From UBA3792 sp964426415 (GTDB lineage Bacteria; Bacillota; Clostridia; Christensenellales; CAG-138), in NCBI GenBank assembly GCA_964426415.1, contig CAYRQM010000021.1:1-30450 (forward strand): DNA of 30,450 nt. Direction: 5' to 3'. Positions 1 to 7,900 of the stretch are shown here, piece after piece. Every line of letters starts with the position of its first letter. Positions within the stretch are counted from its first letter, which is position 1. A program made the position numbers and the translations under genes. Below the pieces are notes generated by a model. That model was not told where the DNA came from. It saw only the letters and a list, made by a program, of their open reading frames with translations, and ran no database searches.

Positions 1-238
1 GACGCAACGCGCGAGCGATTCCCATTGAAGAGCGGCGGATTCTCAGAGAGACAGACCCCCTGCGGATACGGTCACAATCACGCTGCCCGATGGAACGACG
101 TTCACAGGAACGGAAGCAGAGTGCGCAGCTGCGCTTGCGGAGTATTGGGCGGCGCATCCCGTGCAGAACCCGACAACCGTTACGTCAAACCCGACTGGTT
201 CTGGCAGCGGGAAGCAGAACGTGAACATGGTTCAGTAA
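1..238 (+). CDS. 3' end of a small phage protein, frame-broken
   Basis: This is the tail of an unrecognised phage gene whose start lies before the window. The convincing reading is the second frame, ending at TAA 236-238, and includes a short beta-strand-like stretch DTVTITLPDGTTFTG, an Ala-rich helix and a Gly/Ser-rich end. That frame meets TGA at 26-28, while the first frame is open from base 1 to the run CCCCC at 56-60. Removing one C joins the two frames smoothly as SERQTP-ADTVTI. It lies 9 bases before the giant gene, so it probably belongs to the same late operon, perhaps as a small virion or ejection-associated protein. No family was recognised. The break may be a real mutation, a sequencing slip in the C run, or much less likely a programmed +1 shift. 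Confidence 0.55.
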
Positions 239-247
239 GGAGAGCAT

Positions 248-3200
248 ATGCCGATTATTGAAGACCTGAAACAGAAAGACGAAGAACGCAAGAAGTCAAC
301 GCAATATAGCTTTGATCCTGTTCCCGTTCCGTCGAAAAAGGTGAACGGGACAGTATCGTTCAAATCTTCCGATTCGTCTGACCAAGCCACTCAATATTCG
401 CAAGACCCGCTTGACTATGTAACAAGTCTTCACTTCACACGCAACGGGACGACTTACGACCTTTCTTCGGATGCGGCGAAAACACTTGCGAACGGTTATC
501 TTTACAAGGCGAAAAGCGATCCGACGTGGGCGGTGCAAGCGCAGACGGCAAGCACGGATTCTTATACAGACGCGGTGCTGAAGAAGTGGGGAATCCCGTC
601 TGCCGCAAGTCTTGACGACCTGATCGAATACTCTGGCGGCGGCAGCGTGTCCGACGTGTACGGAGGCGTGTCCGAAAACCAGTGGTCGAAAATCAAGGAG
701 ATGTGGAGCAAGGAATGGAAATACGACGCTACGGACGTTGACACGCAGCGCCAAAGCCAAGGGCTTGCACCGTCGTCCTTCGATTCGCAATATGAGAACA
801 CGCTCCTCGACGCGCAGCTAAAAGAGATGGGGCTTCCTCCGTCCGCGCTTATATCGAAGACGTACGCGAACGAGTACAATATTTGGGTTGGAAACGACGA
901 GACGTGGAATGACATCATGTACGACGCGGCGGAGCTTGTGAGCAAGAGCACCGAGAAGCCGCAGGAATCGGAGGGCGGTCTTCTTAGCAACGCTACCAAC
1001 GCTGCGTTTGAGGACGCGACGATTGCGCCAATCACGTTCGACGAAGCGATTAAGCAGGTCATTGCGAGCAATCCCGAATACACTGAATTTGTCGGCAACC
1101 ACCTTGGAACATACACTGAGCTGCCAGACCGCGACGACGAGAAGTATATTCTGAAAGACCAATACGGTCTCGATGTTGGATTCGACAGCGCTGCCTACAA
1201 CAAAGACTTGCAGGCGGCGATCGAAAAGAACGCGAAGCTGCAAGGCGACGAGTTTGCGCTCACGGCTGAAGGGTTCGACGAATACTACGCGGGAAAGTAC
1301 GCGGAAATCAAATACGACGAAGCGCTAAAAACCGAAGCGCTCACAGTCACCGCCGACGAGCTGTTTACGGCTGAATCGCTCGAAGGAATGGACGCGCCCA
1401 CGAGAGCCAAGGCGGACGAATACGCGGCGACCGCTACGGAGATTCTTGCGTCGCAAGGATTTGACGCTTTCATAAAGTACATTGATGAAGATATACCCGC
1501 GTCCGTGCAAGCGAACAACGACGCATTCACGGGCGCGATAGAGGCATCCGCATTCAGCGCGTCGCCAACGGAGGCGGTTTCCGTTCTGAAAGATTATTAT
1601 ATCGGGTATGGCTACGACGAGGAAAAGGCAACGGAGCTCGCGCAATCTGCATATGCAGACACAAACTACGCGTATGTATATGGGCTGAACGCAAGTGAGA
1701 TTGAACAGGTGCGCGGAGGCGCCGACGTTACGACGATTGTCACGGCGAAGCTGTCAACGGAAGAAGGGAAACAAGAATACTCTACGATCCGTGCAGAATG
1801 CTACTTCGGCGCTTTGTACGGGATGTCGCAAAAAGAGATTCAAGCGCAGATTGATTCTTGGACGGAAACGAAAGCAGGGATTTCAAGCACCGGCTACATC
1901 CCTCAAGACGCGAGCGGATGGGGCGGGTACGTTGACAACAGAAATCAAAGCGGAAGCACTCCTGCAGGCGAAGCCGCGTGGCGGGCAGCGGCGGCAGAAT
2001 ACACTACTGGTACGACGCGCGACGATGATGGGACACCGCACACGGCAAACGAAAAAGCGCAGTGGGCACGAAACGAAGCACAAACGAAAATCGACTATTA
2101 TACGGATATGATGAACGCGTACAACGCGCTCCAATCTTCGTACTACTACGCGACACTGAAAGAGAACGACGACTACGAATCCGAATCGAAATGCGAAACT
2201 GGATATTCTGACATCGAGGACGACAGCGTAAATCCGATTCCAACAATGGGAGCGTTGCAATCGACGCTGTACGTTTACGCAAACAACTGCACGCGGTACG
2301 CGTCTGACGGTTCCGCTCACGGCGGCACATCGGGGAAAATTGATGTAAACGAACCTCCGATTAACCTTGACGACGACGGGTATATTGTTCTTGGCGACGT
2401 GGCTGAACGAGGGAAAACTTGCATGGAGCTCGCAAAATATCTTTCGGACGACGAGCTCGCCATGTACAACTATTTGTGGAATACACAAGGCGCGGAAAAG
2501 GCAAGCGCATATTTTGGAAAGTTGCTTCCAACGCTTGATTCGAGAGCCGTAAAGCGAGGTGACAAGACGGCAGAAGAATTTGCTGCCGCGCATCCGTTTT
2601 GGGCATCCGTATTTTCCGTCCCTGTCGGAATGGCAGAGGGCGTTATATCGTTTGTAAAAAGCACAAGCACAAGAATCGATAACGCGATAAGCAGTAGAGA
2701 CGGTGTAAGCATAGCGCTGCGCGAATCGCAACTCCCGCGCAGCTCCGACGTTTGGCGCTCAACTGTTTCGCAGAAACTTGGTGAGCACGGGTGGGGAGCT
2801 GCGTACCAACTCGGCATGTCTCTTGTTGATAGCGCGGCTATCGTCGGATTGACTTACGCGACCGGCGGCATTGCGGGCGCGGTATTCGGCGCAGGTTCGA
2901 CCGCTGCTTCTACGGCGGCGAACGTCGCGAGCTGGGTAGGAACGTCGGCACTTGGTGCAAAGGCGTTCAACACGACGCTTCACGACGGGCTTGAACGCGG
3001 GTTGAGCGATGACGCCGCATACAAAACTGCGCTTGCCGCAGGTATATTTGAAACCTTGTTCGAGAAGGTTTCTTTGGACGTGTTCACAAGCGGGATGGGC
3101 GGTTTCGCTGCGGTCAAGCAGGCGATTGCAGGAAAGACACGCGCTGAATCGGTCGCGCTGATCGCAAAATACGTTTTGACAACACAGATGGTGCAGTCGT

Positions 3201-4972
3201 TCACGGAAGCGTCCGAAGAATTGAACACAGAGCTTGCGAACGTCTTGTATGACTTCATAGCGAATGGCGACATGAACGAATACGAGCAACGTGCGGCGTA
3301 TCTCATGAGCGACGAAGGAGGAGGTCTTTCAAGAGAAGAAGCCTACGCGCAAGCTGATAAAGAAATGACAGACCGCTTTGTCCAAGCGGGCGCAGGCGGC
3401 GCGATTTCGGGTTTCATCATGGGCGGCGGCGGCGCAATCATCTCGTCCATGACGGGCACGTATGGAACTCAAAACCGTCTGCAAGCCGTTTCTGAAACCG
3501 TGACGAACACTTCCGCAATCACGGCGAAAGACGCAACGACATTCGTTCGTCAGAACGGGCAGTTCGTTGACGGCGAAATCACTATGGAGAGCGCAATAGA
3601 CGTCTTCAACAAGCTGTATGATAAGGGCGCAGATTCCGCTACAATCCAATCTGTCAAGCAAGCAATCACGACAGAGAAAACGAGCGACGACGTTTTCAAC
3701 GCCATTGAGAGCATTGCAGACAAGGCGCAGGCGCGTACACGCAATGCGCTTGTCAACTCATACAGAAAGGCTGGTCTTGCGAAGGGAACATCTCGCTCGC
3801 AGCTCGAATCAGAAATCCAATCGTACTTGAACGGTGTGGACTACGCGGTCAAAGCATCTGATGTCGCAAGCATTGACACTGCCGTCGCTGCCGTTAAGAA
3901 CGGTGAGCTCGAACGCGTCGTCGAAAAGCTCAACAGCGGGAAGGCAAAAAAGGCTACAGGACTATCCAACGCAGGAGGCGTCTCAGCTTCTATCCGCCAC
4001 ATCCAATCGCTTGTGAACGACGGGACGCTCAACGCGGAAAGCACAGACGTCACAAAAAGGCTGTTTGCCGCGAGAAAGCAAAGTGGCGCTACAACCACGT
4101 TGTCTACGGCATTTGCTACAGACGCGGCGCTTCTGACGCAGTACGCGGGACAGGCGGACTTCAACGGGGCTGTTTCGAGCAATGACGCTTCATCTTTGCG
4201 CAACGCGGCAAAGACGGGTGCGATCAAATCCCTTGCATCCGAGAACGGGGACGCGACGCGGCTGCTCATGCATGAGGCGAGTGGCGATGCTCTGAACGGG
4301 CGCGTCCCTGCAATCACGGCATTGTGCGGCGAGGACGGTGATGCAGGCGCGTTCGCGGCTGCCGTCATCGCCATCGCTTCCAATTCGCAGACGGGCGACG
4401 CACGCGCAGCCATATACAAGCAAATGACAGAGCGCGGATATTCGTCTTCGCTTATGTCCTTGCTGACGTATGCGGTTTTGTCCAAGGGACAATCTGCAGA
4501 TGGCAACAGCGGGATCATGACGCTTTCGCAAGTATCGGAGCTTACGGCAGAAATCGGGAAGCAGCAGGAAGCGGCGGCAAACGCAAAAGCGAGCCTTGAA
4601 GCGACGCAAGCCGACATTTCCACCTCCGAGACGGAAGCGGAGGCGAAGGTCAAGCGCCACGAAGCTACGCGGGACGCGTTCGAGCCTACAGCAGAAAACG
4701 CAGAGAAGATTGCAAACGCAAACGCAGAAGTAAACAATGCTGCTTCCGCACTTGACAACTTGCGCTCTGAAAACGCAAAGCGGCTTTGCGACGACGAAGA
4801 AAGAGAGCAACGCGGCGGTCAAGAGCGCGAACGCGAAAATCAAAAAAGCACGCGCAAAACTTGCTACGCATTCTGCGCAGTACGTTTCTCTTTTCTCGTC
4901 AGACATCTACGCGATGCAGAACGGGAGGGCGATAAACAGAGCATCTATCGACGCACGTACCAAGGCGCTTGA
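248..4972 (+). CDS. Giant phage virion-type protein, N-terminal part (frame-broken)
   Basis: This is the first half of a very large phage protein. The ATG follows AAGGAGAG with good spacing. The first 780 or so residues are acidic, Tyr-rich and unrecognised, with two QYS motifs near residues 18 and 50. Residues around 780-1130 hold hydrophobic Gly/Ala-rich segments, including runs such as GGIAGAVFGAG and GGGGAII, as expected of an internal or ejection protein that meets a membrane. The rest is helical, ending in a coiled-coil-like stretch. From about base 4780 to the stop the peptide changes to Arg/Cys-rich sequence that looks like an out-of-frame reading, while the overlapping frame continues the coiled coil. 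Without one base, positions 248-9965 would form one gene of 3,239 codons. The size, the position before the tail-fibre and lysis genes, and the composition match large polyvalent or ejection proteins of phages. The exact role is inferred. Confidence 0.75.
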   Translation: MPIIEDLKQKDEERKKSTQYSFDPVPVPSKKVNGTVSFKSSDSSDQATQYSQDPLDYVTSLHFTRNGTTYDLSSDAAKTLANGYLYKAKSDPTWAVQAQTASTDSYTDAVLKKWGIPSAASLDDLIEYSGGGSVSDVYGGVSENQWSKIKEMWSKEWKYDATDVDTQRQSQGLAPSSFDSQYENTLLDAQLKEMGLPPSALISKTYANEYNIWVGNDETWNDIMYDAAELVSKSTEKPQESEGGLLSNATNAAFEDATIAPITFDEAIKQVIASNPEYTEFVGNHLGTYTELPDRDDEKYILKDQYGLDVGFDSAAYNKDLQAAIEKNAKLQGDEFALTAEGFDEYYAGKYAEIKYDEALKTEALTVTADELFTAESLEGMDAPTRAKADEYAATATEILASQGFDAFIKYIDEDIPASVQANNDAFTGAIEASAFSASPTEAVSVLKDYYIGYGYDEEKATELAQSAYADTNYAYVYGLNASEIEQVRGGADVTTIVTAKLSTEEGKQEYSTIRAECYFGALYGMSQKEIQAQIDSWTETKAGISSTGYIPQDASGWGGYVDNRNQSGSTPAGEAAWRAAAAEYTTGTTRDDDGTPHTANEKAQWARNEAQTKIDYYTDMMNAYNALQSSYYYATLKENDDYESESKCETGYSDIEDDSVNPIPTMGALQSTLYVYANNCTRYASDGSAHGGTSGKIDVNEPPINLDDDGYIVLGDVAERGKTCMELAKYLSDDELAMYNYLWNTQGAEKASAYFGKLLPTLDSRAVKRGDKTAEEFAAAHPFWASVFSVPVGMAEGVISFVKSTSTRIDNAISSRDGVSIALRESQLPRSSDVWRSTVSQKLGEHGWGAAYQLGMSLVDSAAIVGLTYATGGIAGAVFGAGSTAASTAANVASWVGTSALGAKAFNTTLHDGLERGLSDDAAYKTALAAGIFETLFEKVSLDVFTSGMGGFAAVKQAIAGKTRAESVALIAKYVLTTQMVQSFTEASEELNTELANVLYDFIANGDMNEYEQRAAYLMSDEGGGLSREEAYAQADKEMTDRFVQAGAGGAISGFIMGGGGAIISSMTGTYGTQNRLQAVSETVTNTSAITAKDATTFVRQNGQFVDGEITMESAIDVFNKLYDKGADSATIQSVKQAITTEKTSDDVFNAIESIADKAQARTRNALVNSYRKAGLAKGTSRSQLESEIQSYLNGVDYAVKASDVASIDTAVAAVKNGELERVVEKLNSGKAKKATGLSNAGGVSASIRHIQSLVNDGTLNAESTDVTKRLFAARKQSGATTTLSTAFATDAALLTQYAGQADFNGAVSSNDASSLRNAAKTGAIKSLASENGDATRLLMHEASGDALNGRVPAITALCGEDGDAGAFAAAVIAIASNSQTGDARAAIYKQMTERGYSSSLMSLLTYAVLSKGQSADGNSGIMTLSQVSELTAEIGKQQEAAANAKASLEATQADISTSETEAEAKVKRHEATRDAFEPTAENAEKIANANAEVNNAASALDNLRSENAKRLCDDEEREQRGGQERERENQKSTRKTCYAFCAVRFSFLVRHLRDAEREGDKQSIYRRTYQGA

Positions 4973-7900
4973 ATCGTACAGCATGACAGAGCAGGAACAG
5001 GCAGACAGGCGCGTAATCGACGAGGAAAAGAGACGCGTTCAGCGGTTTGCTATGGCGACTGGAACGCAAATAGAGGTCGTCACATTCGACGACGCGTTTG
5101 CGAAATCGCATCCGTTTTCAGAATCCATGCCTTTTGACGCAGACGCGTATGGCGTCGCTATCGGAGATTCCATCTATCTGAACGAAGCGAAGATTGACCC
5201 GCACGAACCGAACGCCTTGCGCATCACGATGGCGCACGAACTCACGCACCATCTTGAACGGGACGCGGCTACATACGAACAGCTTTGCGAATTTGCGCGC
5301 AGCTCTATCGGAAACGGATTCGGATCGCTTGTTTCGGAAATAAAAAACTACTACGCAAGCCGAGGGATCACTCTTGACCGCGCACACGCAGAGCGTGAGA
5401 TTATTGCGAACTTCGCGTCTGAAACGCTGCTGCAATCTCCGAGCGCTATAGCGTCGCTCGTCGAGACGAGCAGACCTGTTGCCAATCGGTTTATGGAATG
5501 GCTCAACGGGGTATTGGAAAAGGTCGGACGCTACAACGCGGACAAGATGATTACACGTGGCGTCGCGCTGTACAAGAACGCCCTGAACGCGGCTAACCAG
5601 TTAGAGAGAGAACGCGTCGAAGCGGAGGCAGCTAAAGCCGTTGAGGCTGCTGTTCCTGTGCAACATGCGCTTAACGACCTCGTGCGAGACGTTTCAAAAG
5701 AACTCGGGATCCGATTTGTCGGGGACATAAGTCCAAAATCTGCAAAAAGTCTCACAGACAAGATCATTCGGAAGCGAGCCTCAGGAAAACATTCGTACTC
5801 CGTCACCGACGCAAAAGACCATGCGCGTTCGGTTTTCTTGCTCGACGACTTTGCTCAAATACCGCAGCTTTTTGAATCGCTCGCAAGCCGTGGGATTAAG
5901 TACCACGCAGAAGCTATCACAAATAATGATGGGTATCGTGGCCTTCACTTGACATGGACGGACGAAACAGGCGTGAACATCGAAGTCCAAGTCTCAACGC
6001 CATCTGCATGGGAAGTAAAGCTCAAGAGCGATTTGATTTATGAAAAGTGGAGAAATGTACTCTTGTGGCGAATGGCCGCAGAGCAGGCACGCGAATGGGC
6101 AGTAGACAAAGCCACAAGCCGAAAAATGTGGGGCGATTTGGGGCTTCCCTACTTTGGGAACTTCTTGATTTCTTCTTCAGAACTGATGACGGATGAACGT
6201 AGTAAGTCACCTGCTGTTATTCCGTCGAACCTGTCGAGCGGAACCCAGCGCCCGTTGGCCAACTTGCGAACGGAGAGCGTATTAGAATCATTGTCCTCGC
6301 GCAGTATGACCCCGTCCTCGGTTTTAGAGTATGAATATGACATAGCGGAACCTCCTTCTGTTGATATTGAAAGAGTAACTCAAAAAGACGAAAATGTCAA
6401 CAGCGAAAACGCACAAGTGGACGGAACCGCCACTGATGTCAACGAACAAGAGCAACAGAAAGCATCGTCCGTGCAAGAGCAATCTGACGTCGCGCAACAA
6501 TCCGAACAGACAGATGGAGAATACTATGTGCAGACGCGTACAGGCGCGAAACCTGTCACTGGCACAATGCGCGACGGGTTCGGTTTCAGAACCGCAGACG
6601 GGCAGATTGAGGTCACGCTTCTCGACACGGGTGCAGCCGTGCATCACGCGGCGACGGTTGAAGAAGCTATCGCCTACGTTGACGAACACAAAGCGGAGCT
6701 GATTGCATCGCAGCAGACGGAAGAAGCGCAGCGCAAGGCGGCGAATTTCCGCGAATTGCGCGACGCGTCTCTGCAGTATCGCGGTCAAGCAGCGCCCGCC
6801 ACGGAGAGGAGGCAACGCAACACCTCCTTGCGTGACGCAATCGACACTCCCATTGACGCGGAAACTGCGGATATTCAGTATTCGTTCGGAACGGACGCGG
6901 GCTACATTCGCAATTCGTTGAAAGAAATGGATTCCGACTATAATGAGCTTGCAAAGAAATACGATCCAAATTCATCGACAAATGATTCCGCTTTGGTTCG
7001 TGAAGAACTTAATGGCATGGTGAACGCGGCTGCGAATGCAAACGGATTCGAATACCGCAGATGTTCGAAAAAGAATCTGAATGCTTCAAATGATGTCCCG
7101 CTTATGATGTTTTCGGAGCAGAACGATTTTGAAGGGCTTCATATCTTTGGCGATCACAGATATGTTGCTACTGGCAAAGGAGCGCTCGAAATCGCTGATG
7201 TCTATGATGAAATCTCAAATTTGTATGAGCAGTACTTTGGTACGGATGCGCGTGAAGACGATATTAACCCGAAAGACATTGTTGATTCCGCTGGGATTTG
7301 GGACAACGCAGGCTTTGTTCAATTCGTGTGGGACAATTACTTTGAACAAGTATACGAAAAGACTGGAGCTGTTCCTGCCGTTGCGCTGAGTGATGGCTTG
7401 GTCGTTCTTGGTGAGGACAACAGCAGAATCAAGTCGGCTGATCCTGTTGTGTACGACGATGCGGGGAATATCATCCCGCTGTCCGAACGGTTCAACTCGT
7501 CAGATCCCGACATCCGCTGGTACAATGGGTTCGACTACAACGGGATGTTGGAAAAGTACGGCGTAATTGAGAACTTCTCGAGACGTCCTGTTCCGAAAAA
7601 GACGAGCGAAACGAAGACCACAAGCAAATCCGCGCAGAAGGTCGCGGGCAGTTATGTGTTGTCCGACAAACAGCACGAAGAAGTGTTCAAGCCGCTTGTT
7701 GCATCTGAAGCGATGTCGTATGTACCAGTAGCGAACAATAAGACCCTTGCGGCGGCTACGACGCGTGCGAACGCGAACACGCTTGCTGAGAATATTGTGC
7801 TGCTGCGCGACATGGCAGAAAGCGGACGCACCAACGCAGAGGACGGCGCGTTCGCGCAGCTCATGATTCAGCGTGCGGCGCAATCAGGGACGCAAGAAGA

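Noticed and set aside
1..238. Programmed frameshift of a tail-assembly chaperone
   Set aside because: The shift needed is +1 at a plain C run, with no -1 slippery heptamer, and the gene is not followed by a tape-measure gene of siphophage type.
1883..2731. Minus-strand frames of 282 and fewer codons inside the giant gene (also 3841-4758)
   Set aside because: Arg/Cys- or Ala/Ser-rich peptides without ribosome sites or promoters, unlike the antisense gene at 6149-6343.
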